Notes: generated by a model from the sequence alone, not told the origin. 34,755 nt of DNA from Flavobacteriales bacterium (GCA_947500875.1 CANMUN010000024.1:1-34755); one strand, 5' to 3'; numbered from the stretch's first letter, positions 25,265 to 33,915 are shown. Numbers and translations: made by a program.

Positions 25265-25683
25265 ATAAAAGCATCAACGAACTGCAAGACGAGGTCATTG
25301 AAGAATTTGCACTCTTCGACGATTGGATGGAGAAATACGAGTACATCATTGACCTTGGCAAGGACTTACCCTTAATCGAAGAGGCTAAAAAAACAGAAGA
25401 CCGTTTAATTCACGGCTGCCAATCCCGCGTGTGGGTGGAGGCTGAGGTGTTGGACGACCGCATGTGCTTTACAGCGGATTCCGAAGCCATCATCACCAAG
25501 GGAATCATCAGCCTTTTGATTCGGGTATTATCGAACCAAACCCCAGAAAACATTGTTAAAAGCGAATTGTACTTCATTGGGAAGATTGGATTACAAGAGC
25601 ATTTATCGCCTACCCGTGCCAACGGATTGGTAGGGATGATCAACCGATTAAAAAGCGAAGCGATAAAGCAATTGGCAAAATGA
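25261..25683 (+). CDS. sufE: SufE sulfur acceptor protein
   Basis: A 140-residue protein that accepts persulfide sulfur from SufS and passes it to the scaffold. The acceptor cysteine is in LIHGCQSRVWV near residue 50. The pattern FDDWMEKYEYIIDLGKDLP at the start and SPTRANGLVGMINRLK at the end is typical of the family. It is coupled on both sides by ATGA overlaps, with sufS upstream and sufT downstream. Confidence 0.94.
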   Translation: MNKSINELQDEVIEEFALFDDWMEKYEYIIDLGKDLPLIEEAKKTEDRLIHGCQSRVWVEAEVLDDRMCFTADSEAIITKGIISLLIRVLSNQTPENIVKSELYFIGKIGLQEHLSPTRANGLVGMINRLKSEAIKQLAK

Positions 25684-25985
25684 TTGAATTAGAAAACAAC
25701 ATCGTTAAAACCCTCAAAACCATCTACGATCCGGAAATTCCCGTCGATATTTTTGAGCTGGGATTAATTTATGAAATCCGCATCAACGACGACCGATTCG
25801 TGGACATCGACATGACCTTAACCTCTCCCAATTGCCCGGTAGCGGAAACCCTCCCTAAAGAAGTGGAAGACAAGGTAAAAGCAATGGATGAAATATCCGA
25901 TTGCAAAGTGCACATCGTTTTCGATCCACCTTGGGACAAGGACATGATGTCTGAGGAAGCGAAACTGGAGTTGGGTTTTCTGTAA
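25680..25985 (+). CDS. sufT: SufT-like MIP18/DUF59 Fe-S maturation protein
   Basis: A 101-residue MIP18 (DUF59) family protein. YDPEIPVDIFELGLIYEI and LTSPNCPVAETLPKEVEDKV are the conserved blocks, the latter with the family cysteine. Relatives (SufT, PaaD, CIA2) help mature Fe-S proteins. Its place directly after sufE with an ATGA overlap supports the Fe-S role. The stop is 1 nt from the stop of the convergent lipoprotein gene. Confidence 0.9.
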   Translation: MIELENNIVKTLKTIYDPEIPVDIFELGLIYEIRINDDRFVDIDMTLTSPNCPVAETLPKEVEDKVKAMDEISDCKVHIVFDPPWDKDMMSEEAKLELGFL

Positions 25986-25986
25986 G

Positions 25987-26403
25987 CTATTGCTTTTCAA
26001 ATACGTACCTCAATCGCTGGTTTGACATTTCATCGAAATACTCCACCTCCAAATTATCACGGGTAATTACGAAAATACGGTTGTTTAAGGTATCGTTGTT
26101 TTGGATCCAATTTAATTCGCTTTGCGCTAAGTCCATTGTAAATGTTCCGTTCAAGTTCAGTGAATCGACCGCATTTCCTTGAAAGGTGGTGAAATCCGAT
26201 ACCACCAACCCTTGCACTGAATTTCCCGAAAAAGAAAGATTTCCGTTCGGAGCAGGGTCAAAAAAGGTGAACCCGTCCACGTTTTGCAAACGCACCATGG
26301 AACACTTCCAGGTACCTTGAAGGTAACGACTGAAGCGCTTTTCTTTATTGCATGCGACACTTATTCCAAGAACAACCAAAAGAAAAACCAACAACTTTTT
26401 CAT
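25987..26403 (-). CDS. Small probable lipoprotein, lipocalin-like
   Basis: A 138-residue exported protein. The hydrophobic N-terminus MKKLLVFLLVVLGISVACN has a cysteine at position 18 that fits a loose lipobox (SVAC). The mature part starts with FSRYLQGTWKCSMVRL and contains several beta strands (ELNWIQNNDTLNNRIFVIT, LEVEYFDEMSNQRLRYVFE), as in small lipocalin-like lipoproteins of Bacteroidota. Function is unknown. It is the last gene of the DUF1800/DUF1501 cassette; its ATG overlaps the TGA of the preceding lipoprotein gene. Confidence 0.7.
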   Translation of the reverse strand: MKKLLVFLLVVLGISVACNKEKRFSRYLQGTWKCSMVRLQNVDGFTFFDPAPNGNLSFSGNSVQGLVVSDFTTFQGNAVDSLNLNGTFTMDLAQSELNWIQNNDTLNNRIFVITRDNLEVEYFDEMSNQRLRYVFEKQ

Positions 26404-27578
26404 TCGACCTCCACCAATTTTTCAAGGTTCGACTTTGACAGCTTAATGCTGCCGATGCGGTTATAGCTTCCCATGATCCGCACCCTGACCAACATCAACA
26501 ATTCTCCATAAGGCGTAAAGGCCATGTCGCAGGCTTCAATAGGAACGTTTTTACTCAAATAGGTGCTTTTAATTTTTTTACCTGTTTCATCGTACAGTTT
26601 CAACACCAACTGATTGCTCCGGCTCGAAGCTAAAAACGCGAGGTATTTTTTCCCGGAAATGCTTATTTCTTTGATCAATGCCGGAGTTTGATGGTTTAAT
26701 TCGGCATCGCCTTCTGCCTCAATATTGGTCGCCATGGCAATATCCGTGGGATTTAACGCTGCTTTGGGGTTAAAAAATATGTTTTCCCCCGAAGTTCGAG
26801 CTAAGGCAAAATTATTCGACCCCAAAGGAAAAATAGCGTTTATTCCACCGTCCATGGCTGCTCCGTTATATACACCGCTGAACTGTAGATCGTTGTCGAA
26901 GAAAACGGTCGAAAACGAGTAATTGTAGAAAGCATTCACTGCAAAATAGTCGTTCTCGGGAGTGGATTGAATGAAAAACGGATATTGTTTTCCCGTGTGC
27001 ATGACGTGCTTCAATAACAAATCGTCCACGTTGGTGGAGATGCTCAAGGCCCCAACCTTTACCACGGTATCCAAGGCTTGACTCACCTGGTGAATGACTG
27101 TCATTTGGGAAGATAAGGGAGAACTCATGAGGTACAAATCCATACCGTTGTAATAGGCATGTACGGGATAGCTCACCTCTTCCAAGCAAGAAATTTGCTG
27201 AACCTGCCGGTTTGTTTCATCGATGCGTAAAATTCGCGTATCCAAGGCTATGGGATCCATGCACACCAAATACAGCTGCTGGTTAATGTTCAACAGCGAT
27301 GGGACGGCGTTCACGTACTGCTCCGGCAATTCCAAATTCCATTCGAAATTACCGTCCTTGTCCATTTTCATCAAATGGATGCGCCAGCCGTCGTAGGCAC
27401 TCAGCACCATATACCCGTTATCGACCGTTGCTTTGGTCATGGAGAGCGGCGAAAACGAACGGTTTCCGTTTTGATCGTCGTAAATTTTCACAAAGGGCAG
27501 CGAACTTTTATCCGGTTTCTCGCACGAAAACAGGCCTAAAACAAGTCCTAATAACAAGAATAATATGCTGCGTTTCAT
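26400..27578 (-). CDS. Lipoprotein of unknown function, probably a beta-propeller
   Basis: A 392-residue protein with a strong lipoprotein signal, MKRSILFLLLGLVLGLFSC (lipobox LFSC, Cys19), followed by a short polar linker (EKPDKSS). The rest has repeated strand-turn motifs, for example DGWRIHLMKMDKDGNFEWN, YLVCMDPIALDTRILRID and LVLKLYDETGKKIKS, which suggests a propeller-like surface protein. I recognise no enzyme motif. The chosen ATG at 27578 shares one base with the TAA of the barrel gene (TAATG); a second ATG lies two codons upstream. Confidence 0.75.
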   Translation of the reverse strand: MKRSILFLLLGLVLGLFSCEKPDKSSLPFVKIYDDQNGNRSFSPLSMTKATVDNGYMVLSAYDGWRIHLMKMDKDGNFEWNLELPEQYVNAVPSLLNINQQLYLVCMDPIALDTRILRIDETNRQVQQISCLEEVSYPVHAYYNGMDLYLMSSPLSSQMTVIHQVSQALDTVVKVGALSISTNVDDLLLKHVMHTGKQYPFFIQSTPENDYFAVNAFYNYSFSTVFFDNDLQFSGVYNGAAMDGGINAIFPLGSNNFALARTSGENIFFNPKAALNPTDIAMATNIEAEGDAELNHQTPALIKEISISGKKYLAFLASSRSNQLVLKLYDETGKKIKSTYLSKNVPIEACDMAFTPYGELLMLVRVRIMGSYNRIGSIKLSKSNLEKLVEVE

Positions 27579-28402
27579 TACCATTTTTTATGTAAAGGAA
27601 CCATGACCGTTGCCAAAATGTTCAAACTCAATAAATTGAATTTATCTTGAACATCCAAATACTCGGTGGCCATTCCCGTGTAATCTGCATAGCGGTTGAA
27701 TTCGTTAATGCTGGTGCGCAAGTTATAGCTTAACGTCCCCGACAAACTGAAGGCAACGTGTTCGCGGTAATAGGAAATCCCACCTCCTCCAAGCACGGCC
27801 ACATTGAAGCGGTTCAGGTGCGGGGTGAATTCAGCCACCGACGAGGACGTTGCGGTTTTACGATCCACGTCCTTGTCGATGTAATTGTCCGAAAACACTT
27901 GTTTACTGGCAAAATAGGCAATATCCGCCGAGATTCCGGTCTGCAAAAATGGAGAAAAGCGCAAACGGGAAAAATCAAAGCGCAGCAATACGGGTATTCT
28001 CACACTGGAAATCTTTTGGCGGTGTAAAAATTCTTTATAAACCTCCCCTCCCATGATGGTATCCGACCAATGGTAACTGTTCATGTAGCTATACCGTTGG
28101 GTTTGGAAACAAGGTTGGGTAATCACGGAAAATTGAGGTGTGAAAGCAAAGGATGCATGCAAACCATAAACTCCTCCCCCGTTTTGGAACAAGTTACCGT
28201 ATTGTTTATCGTAATCTTCTTTGGCCGATTGGGGAGTCGGTTCCAATAAACTAAAGCGTTCGTCCACCACCGGCTGGGTAAATCCCGTTCCGATGTTAAT
28301 ACCAAAGAAATAGCGGTCTTTCCTGTATTGATGCTTTCGGCTTTGCGCATGAACGCCCTGCATCACGAATATCGCCGCTAAAAGTCCCCAAAAAGTCCTC
28401 AT
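27578..28402 (-). CDS. PorT-like outer-membrane beta-barrel protein
   Basis: A 274-residue protein with signal peptide MRTFWGLLAAIFVMQGVHAQ and alternating polar/hydrophobic strands throughout. Examples are FFGINIGTGFTQP, FSVITQPCFQTQRYSY and ISSVRIPVLLRFDFSRLRFSPFLQTG, the last like the central strands of PorT/OMP_b-brl_2 barrels. The C-terminus ends in KKW, an aromatic end common in outer-membrane barrels. Its ATG overlaps the DUF1501 stop by 4 nt. It may anchor the other members of the cassette at the outer membrane. Confidence 0.75.
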   Translation of the reverse strand: MRTFWGLLAAIFVMQGVHAQSRKHQYRKDRYFFGINIGTGFTQPVVDERFSLLEPTPQSAKEDYDKQYGNLFQNGGGVYGLHASFAFTPQFSVITQPCFQTQRYSYMNSYHWSDTIMGGEVYKEFLHRQKISSVRIPVLLRFDFSRLRFSPFLQTGISADIAYFASKQVFSDNYIDKDVDRKTATSSSVAEFTPHLNRFNVAVLGGGGISYYREHVAFSLSGTLSYNLRTSINEFNRYADYTGMATEYLDVQDKFNLLSLNILATVMVPLHKKW

Positions 28403-30042
28403 TTGGATAAAATTACTTTACGGGTGATTACGGCATCGTTCGCGAACAGACGCACCAAATAAGTTCCGCTGATGACTTGCCCAAAATCGAACATGACGCT
28501 GTGCGATCCAGGACCTGAAGGAGGATTATCGATTTCGCCCAACGAACGACCGGTTAAATCGTACAAAGCGATTCGAATTTCAGCGGCTTCTTTTAAGGTA
28601 TAATCGATGTAAATCTCTTGGTTGGTAGGGTTCGGGTAACAATTCATCGCGAAGCGGTCTTGGAAGAGTTCGCTTGTGCTGAGTGGCTTGCACCGCACGT
28701 AATCGATCCGTGAATCCACAAAATTCTCAAAATGAACCTCTTGCAAGGCTTGATCTGGCGCATCGAACCAATCTTTGACCACCGAGGTAAAGACCTGGCG
28801 GTAATCGAATTCCAGAGGAATGTTGCCATTGACCAAATTGCTCAAGTCCGGATTCACGCCATACACCCCAGGATTAATGCAGGTGCCGAAAACCATCATC
28901 GGTGCCGCATTACCGTGATCGGTTCCATAGCTGGCATTGGAAGCGACCCTTCGACCGAATTCTGAGAAAGTCATGGAAAGTACTCGATCTGCGAAGCCCA
29001 TGTTCTGTAAATCGGCATAAAAGGCCTTCATGGCAGAAGAAATGTGATACAGCAAGGCAGCATGCCCTCCCATGGTGGGGTTGTTATTCACCACTTGGTT
29101 GGCATGGGTATCAAAACCCCCAATCCGACAAATGAAAATCTTGGTGCCAACGCCCCCGCTGATGAGGCGAGCGATAACTTTCAATTGAGGTGCCAAAGGA
29201 TTGTTTTTGGCAGAGGCCGGTGCAATGAAGGGATACAATTGCGGATACACGGCGTTGGAATTCATCCCCGCTTCGTACACATCTTTCAGGCGTTCCGCGT
29301 AGGCATTGGCCTGCTTTTCAATTTGCAAAATGTACTCAATTTCGTCGCCTGCATGGGTATCTGGAAAGCTTAAGGGAGCATCAACGCCTACGCTGTTAAT
29401 CAGGTTGTAGAATCCTACGGGGTCCGTAATGCTCAATCCCGCCGGGATTCCTTGTTCTCGGTGAAAGGCCAGCGACACACCGTTGCCCATTTCAATGGCC
29501 AAAGGATCGGGAATTTGAGGGCTGGGGTAATTATCAGGATAGCCCGGATAGGTGTAATCCAAATAACGGCCCATCCAACCCGAATTGTAGTAATCGTTGT
29601 ATCCTCCCCCCATCATCCATACGTCGCGGCTGCGAAAGTGCGAACCGTTCATATTTTCGTAGGAAACGTTTTGAATCACCGCAAAATTTCCTTCATCGTA
29701 CATGGCTTTGGCCGCTGTCATGTCCGGATGCAGGCCCACCTGACGGTTGTCGGGCAGATTGGTATCCAAGGTGATGAATTTACGCAACCCATTTTCGGGA
29801 ATAGCGATGTTTGCGCGGTAGTTGTAGTACGAAGGATATTGATTGATGGGAACAATGGTATTAAGGCCGTCGTTTCCGCCGTGCATTTCAATCAGTACCA
29901 GGATTTTATCGTTGAGGCTGTTTTTGGCTATTTTATGCAAGATACTTCCCTCATCGAAGGCGTACAAGGGAACCCCGTTGAATTTTAACAACATTCCCGT
30001 ACTGAGCAAGGAGGACCATTTTACAAATTCTCTTCTTTTCAT
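28399..30042 (-). CDS. DUF1501 protein with Tat-like signal and T9SS C-terminal sorting domain
   Basis: A 547-residue exported protein. The N-terminus MKRREFVKWSSLLSTGMLL has a twin-arginine motif (RREFVK), as usual for DUF1501. The DUF1501 body (about residues 45-450) begins LVLIEMHGGNDGLNTIVP and includes GGFDTHANQV and MTFSEFGRRV. The family belongs to the alkaline phosphatase/sulfatase-like fold. About residues 465-547 form a T9SS type A sorting domain, with YPNPTNQEIYI, LYDLTGRSLGE and GTYLVRLF, ending VILSK. So it is likely translocated folded and then delivered to the surface by T9SS. It lies 9 nt after the DUF1800 gene. Confidence 0.9.
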   Translation of the reverse strand: MKRREFVKWSSLLSTGMLLKFNGVPLYAFDEGSILHKIAKNSLNDKILVLIEMHGGNDGLNTIVPINQYPSYYNYRANIAIPENGLRKFITLDTNLPDNRQVGLHPDMTAAKAMYDEGNFAVIQNVSYENMNGSHFRSRDVWMMGGGYNDYYNSGWMGRYLDYTYPGYPDNYPSPQIPDPLAIEMGNGVSLAFHREQGIPAGLSITDPVGFYNLINSVGVDAPLSFPDTHAGDEIEYILQIEKQANAYAERLKDVYEAGMNSNAVYPQLYPFIAPASAKNNPLAPQLKVIARLISGGVGTKIFICRIGGFDTHANQVVNNNPTMGGHAALLYHISSAMKAFYADLQNMGFADRVLSMTFSEFGRRVASNASYGTDHGNAAPMMVFGTCINPGVYGVNPDLSNLVNGNIPLEFDYRQVFTSVVKDWFDAPDQALQEVHFENFVDSRIDYVRCKPLSTSELFQDRFAMNCYPNPTNQEIYIDYTLKEAAEIRIALYDLTGRSLGEIDNPPSGPGSHSVMFDFGQVISGTYLVRLFANDAVITRKVILSK

Positions 30043-30051
30043 ACCTGGGAA

Positions 30052-31695
30052 TTAATAAAGTTGAAATTCAGGGGTTTGCATCATGCACCAAGCAAGCTTT
30101 TCGAGCTGGGTTTTCACCACCGCATCGTTATTCGTTTGGAGGTAATTGTTCCATTCATTGGTCCAGTTCAAGGTGCCCGCATTCAACAACAACTCGTCGC
30201 GGAAGTAGGTAAACCGAGCGTTATCGAGCACAATTGGAATCAACCAGTCCACAAAATCTTGCACCAAGGCATCGGCATCCGAGGGCTGACTGGCGTGAGA
30301 CACAACAAAGGGAAGGATGTCCAATTTCATCAAGACGTTGCCACCGCTGTTGAATCCAATGATCAACCACTCGGAAAACTTATACCGGTTGGCGAGGTAA
30401 TTGGCCGAGATCCAATACCGGTGAAAAGCAGGAACTTGAAAATACGGATCGTAGCCGGCAACATCCACGGGTTCGAAAAGTTCAATCCCCTGCAGGCTTA
30501 ATTGGCCCAGCAATTGGCTGTAAAGCGCATAATGTTGGTTGAGTTGGGTGGTGGGATTCGGAACGGAAAGTTCGAAGAATCGCATGGTTGAAATCACCAC
30601 CTCAATGGGCGATTTGATAATGGCACCTACGCTGTTGTCGTTGGTTTGCGGCGTATCTACATCGTAGAAATGCTCGCTTTGCAGCAAGATTTCCAAGACG
30701 CTCATCAAATCGTAATTGTTGGCCATAAGCGTGTTGGCCAAGGGTTCAATGATGTCGGTTTCAATTTCCTGGGTAATGTCGAAATACACGAATTGGCGGT
30801 AAACTCTTCGAACAATGTGTTTCGCCGTGTTCGGTGAGTTAAATACCATATCGACCGCATCGTGCAATTCCTGAACGACAGAAGAACTCGGACAGGTACC
30901 GTTTACGACGCCTGCGGTTTGAATTGAACTGGAATTGAAGGCGGAGGAAAACTGCTTCGTGCTGACATCGTGCTGTGTAGCATTGTTGTTAATGTCCGCT
31001 TTTACCTTACCTGTTGGAATCCCCGTGAGGGCATCGACGGTTTGAAAGCTTGAATCCACGGTCCAGCCGGTGAGTACACGGGTCAAGGCCTTCACATCCA
31101 CTTCGGTAAAATTGGTGTAGTCGCCAAGGCTCACTTCGGGACCTTTTCCAACAGTGAACAATTCCAAAAATTCGCGGCCAAAATTTTCTTGTGGGACTGC
31201 CTTTATGTTCAAGGTACCGTCCAAATGCACCAGCATGGCGTTGTCAATGCAAATGGCTTTGACCAACTCTTTATAATTGCCAAGGGCATGATGCCGCAAC
31301 AAACGAAGGTAATCCACGGCAAACTGAGGAGCCCACGAAATGCGGGTCATGATGACAGGAATATGAGTATGGTAAAACCAAACCATGCGTTCCGTTAAAT
31401 TAGGACCCGAGGCACGCTGCGTTTCCAACCACCAGTACCGTGTGAGGTCGGACCAAATATCGTTGATTTGATTGGGGTCGGGAAAATTAGGGAAAATCCA
31501 ATCGCTGTTGGTATTGGGATCTTTCGGAAGCGGAGGTGTGGGATCGGCTTGGTTCAGGGCATTGAAAGCACTTTGAGCGTTCATTTGCGCAAAAGTTACA
31601 ATATCCGACAACCGAGGACCCATGGTAGCTCTTCGCAACAAGTGTGCTGCTCGTTGATTGCCTAATACGCCGGTGACAGGAGCTAGTGATGCCAT
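30052..31695 (-). CDS. DUF1800 family protein
   Basis: A 547-residue protein of the DUF1800 family, commonly encoded next to DUF1501. Signatures are QRAAHLLRRATMGP at the start, FYHTHIPV, NFGREFLELFTVG, ALTRVLTGWTV and GIELFEPVDVAGYDPYFQVP. The function of the pair is not established. No signal peptide is visible after this ATG, although its partner has a Tat-like one; either it travels with its partner or it stays inside. It begins the cassette, 60 nt after the M20 gene, whose transcription it may share. Confidence 0.88.
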   Translation of the reverse strand: MASLAPVTGVLGNQRAAHLLRRATMGPRLSDIVTFAQMNAQSAFNALNQADPTPPLPKDPNTNSDWIFPNFPDPNQINDIWSDLTRYWWLETQRASGPNLTERMVWFYHTHIPVIMTRISWAPQFAVDYLRLLRHHALGNYKELVKAICIDNAMLVHLDGTLNIKAVPQENFGREFLELFTVGKGPEVSLGDYTNFTEVDVKALTRVLTGWTVDSSFQTVDALTGIPTGKVKADINNNATQHDVSTKQFSSAFNSSSIQTAGVVNGTCPSSSVVQELHDAVDMVFNSPNTAKHIVRRVYRQFVYFDITQEIETDIIEPLANTLMANNYDLMSVLEILLQSEHFYDVDTPQTNDNSVGAIIKSPIEVVISTMRFFELSVPNPTTQLNQHYALYSQLLGQLSLQGIELFEPVDVAGYDPYFQVPAFHRYWISANYLANRYKFSEWLIIGFNSGGNVLMKLDILPFVVSHASQPSDADALVQDFVDWLIPIVLDNARFTYFRDELLLNAGTLNWTNEWNNYLQTNNDAVVKTQLEKLAWCMMQTPEFQLY

Positions 31696-31755
31696 ACGCT
31701 AATTTGTTCCACCAAGGTAAGCAAATTAACCGAAACCCGAGGAATTCACGGAAAT

Positions 31756-32931
31756 TTAACCTTGAAATACTAAGGCAATCATGGCTTCAATGCCCTTTTC
31801 AACGGCAACGGGGTGAATGTCAAATTTTGGATGATGGACGCTGTAATTCTGTGCCTTATTGGGGTCTCCAACGCCCAGACGGAAAAAACTAACCGGAATT
31901 TTATGGCTGTAAAATGCGAAATCTTCCGCCGTCATTCGGTAATCCAAGGGCACGACGGCCTCCTCACCGAATTGATTCACGAGGCCCTTTTCCACCCAAG
32001 AAGTCACTTGTGGATCGTTGTATAAGAAAGGGTAACCCGAATTTCGATGCAATCGAATTTCGCCGCCATAACGGTGTTCTATTTTTCGTAAAAAATCGTC
32101 AAAGAGTTCAAAAAATTCGGCTCTCCAAGCTTCGTTCAAGGTGCGAAAAGTCCCTTTAAGGCTGCACGTGGAAGGAACCACATTGGTGGCGCCAAGGGCT
32201 TCTATGCGTCCAAAGCTCAAGACCGTTGGAACGTCCTGGGGTTGGAATTGATCGATCAGCAATTGAGCGTGCAGGATAATTTCGGCCGCCATGTTGAGCG
32301 GATTAATGCACTGTTGTGGTAGGGCCCCGTGACCTCCCTTTCCGGTAATTTCGAGGTGAATTTCGTCGCTGGAAGCCATGTAGAGACCGGACCGAATACC
32401 GAAGAAACCGACGGAAAGCTCTGGGTAAACGTGCAGGGCCACCATGAAATCGAGCGGAGGATTTTGTAAGACGCCAGCTTCGATGATGTAATTCGCTCCG
32501 CCTGGGGATTGCTCTTCACCGGGTTGAAAAATCAACTTCACGGAGTAAGGCAATTCGGCCGTCTTTTCGGCAAGCACCTCAGCGACCCCCAATAAAATGG
32601 AGGTGTGTACGTCGTGACCGCAAGCGTGCATCCACCCGGGAACGGTGGATTGATAAGAGGCATTCGTTTCTTCTTGAATGGGCAACGCGTCTAATTCGCA
32701 GCGCAAGCCGATCCAACGTTGGGTGTTTTCGGAATGAAAATACGCGACGACCCCTGTGCCTCCAACCTTCGCCTCGTGCTGTACCCCCAATTGGGTTAAC
32801 ACCTCCACGACATAGGCCATGGTGGCGTTTTCTTGAAACGAAGGTTCAGGGTTCTTGTGAAGGGTTTCACGGTGTTGCAGCGCTTTGGGAGCAACGCGCT
32901 GAGCTAAATCTCGCAGAAAATCAGGACTCAT
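31756..32931 (-). CDS. M20-family metallo-amidohydrolase
   Basis: A 391-residue di-metal amidohydrolase of the M20D type (N-acyl-amino-acid, hippurate or IAA-conjugate hydrolases). Metal ligands: Cys and His in MHACGHDVHTS, Glu in FQPGEEQSPGGA, His in ALHVYPEL and His in SVHHPKFDIHP. The dimerisation domain is inserted around residues 170-290 (ITGKGGHGALPQ). No signal peptide. ATG at 32931 overlaps the TauE-like gene by 11 nt; the longer frame has no support. Substrate cannot be assigned. Confidence 0.9.
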   Translation of the reverse strand: MSPDFLRDLAQRVAPKALQHRETLHKNPEPSFQENATMAYVVEVLTQLGVQHEAKVGGTGVVAYFHSENTQRWIGLRCELDALPIQEETNASYQSTVPGWMHACGHDVHTSILLGVAEVLAEKTAELPYSVKLIFQPGEEQSPGGANYIIEAGVLQNPPLDFMVALHVYPELSVGFFGIRSGLYMASSDEIHLEITGKGGHGALPQQCINPLNMAAEIILHAQLLIDQFQPQDVPTVLSFGRIEALGATNVVPSTCSLKGTFRTLNEAWRAEFFELFDDFLRKIEHRYGGEIRLHRNSGYPFLYNDPQVTSWVEKGLVNQFGEEAVVPLDYRMTAEDFAFYSHKIPVSFFRLGVGDPNKAQNYSVHHPKFDIHPVAVEKGIEAMIALVFQG

Positions 32932-33316
32932 GGTTGGAAATTCCTTGATAACCCGACCAAAGCATTTTGAAAGCGACGTAGGCCATAATTGCTCCAAAAA
33001 TCAACTTAACCCATGCTTCGGGAAGGCGAAGGGCGAGTTTGGAACCGACGTAACCGCCCACAACGAAAGCTGCCGCGACCACCAAGCCGAATTTCCAATG
33101 CACATTGCCCGACTTCGCATAATTCATGAGGGCCAAAGCGACCACGGGCATAGAGAGAATGAACAAACTGGTTCCTTGCGCTTGAAACTGGGAAAAACCA
33201 ACCATGTACACCAAGGCCGGAACGATGACAATGCCGCCACCTACTCCGACAAAACCGCTGAGAATTCCGGCAACCGAACCAATTCCCAAAAGCAATGAAA
33301 TTTCTTGCCACGTCAT
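32921..33316 (-). CDS. Half-size TauE/SafE-family membrane protein
   Basis: A 131-residue membrane protein with four predicted helices, about residues 5-40, 48-65, 74-95 and 103-123. The glycine-rich AGILSGFVGVGGGIVIVPAL is the TauE/SafE signature. Full-length members have two such halves (about 250 residues), so this one should work as a homodimer. Family members export sulfite or organosulfonates, but others move different anions. A near-consensus promoter box (TACCTTCG) lies at 33321-33328, 4 nt from the ATG. It is followed by the M20 gene with an 11-nt overlap. Confidence 0.83.
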   Translation of the reverse strand: MTWQEISLLLGIGSVAGILSGFVGVGGGIVIVPALVYMVGFSQFQAQGTSLFILSMPVVALALMNYAKSGNVHWKFGLVVAAAFVVGGYVGSKLALRLPEAWVKLIFGAIMAYVAFKMLWSGYQGISNHES

Positions 33317-33519
33317 GGTACGAAGGTAGTATATTTTTGGAATTGTTGCATGTGATTCAGGTTACACACGGGGAAGTGAACTTAAGTTATAGAACCAGGA
33401 CATGTAGAGGCGGAATAAGAGACCTCAACTCCATCTTTAAACGCAACATTTTTCCTTGACCACTAAAACAGGCAGTCATTAAATCCTCAAGGGAGAGGTA
33501 AATCGATGAAAACAACCAC

Positions 33520-33846
33520 TTATTTCCCTTCCTGCAGGGCCAGAAAACGTTCGAGCAATTTCTGATGTTCTTCGAGCAAGGTGATGTACTTATCTTTCCA
33601 CTTAACTTCCTCTACTTTTGTTGCGGTATCGGATGGTTGGTAATTCCTGCGGAGTTCAGGAATATCTTGGGTGAAATCGTGGTGTATGATTCTACCAATC
33701 TCCAAAACGTGCTCTATGCTCAGCGTGGGGTTTTCGAAGGCATCGTAGAGCCACTTTCGGCTTTTTCCCATTTTAAGGGCCAATTGACTCAACTTATGCC
33801 CTGAGGCCCGAACGGCTTGTTCTACGATTTCCACGCGGTGAACCAT
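33520..33846 (-). CDS. Small HTH DNA-binding protein with coiled-coil tail
   Basis: A 108-residue protein. Residues about 1-58 form a helix-turn-helix of Cro/XRE type (KLSQLALKMGKSRKWLYDAFE, then LSIEHVLEIGRII). The C-terminal third is charged and helical (WKDKYITLLEEHQKLLERFLAL), probably a dimerising coiled coil. A near-consensus promoter box (CACCTTTG) on the minus strand at 33851-33858 adjoins the ATG. It is divergent from a secreted T9SS protein, with an inverted repeat in the shared intergenic region that could be its operator. The 203 nt between it and the TauE-like gene show no gene or repeat that I can support. Confidence 0.75.
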   Translation of the reverse strand: MVHRVEIVEQAVRASGHKLSQLALKMGKSRKWLYDAFENPTLSIEHVLEIGRIIHHDFTQDIPELRRNYQPSDTATKVEEVKWKDKYITLLEEHQKLLERFLALQEGK

Positions 33847-33860
33847 AAAACAAAGGTGAA

Positions 33861-33883
33861 ATCATTAATGTTAATCTAATGAT
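33861..33883. promoter_or_regulatory. Inverted repeat in divergent promoter region, candidate operator
   Basis: ATCATTA (33861-33867) and TAATGAT (33877-33883) are perfect inverted repeats separated by 9 nt. They lie between the start codons of the HTH gene and the T9SS-sorted gene. The spacing suits a dimeric HTH protein, but the sequence is AT-rich and could be chance. Confidence 0.35.
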
Positions 33884-33915
33884 ACATTTAATATACGTTT
33901 TTGTAATAATGACGC

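Noticed and set aside
29452..29988. Antisense open frame of 178 codons on the plus strand.
   Set aside because: It is a shadow of the DUF1501 gene, with a low-complexity valine/isoleucine-rich translation.
33505..33564. Tiny plus-strand frame beginning ATGAAAACAACC.
   Set aside because: Only about 19 codons, with no signal or family pattern, and it overlaps the 3' end of the HTH gene.
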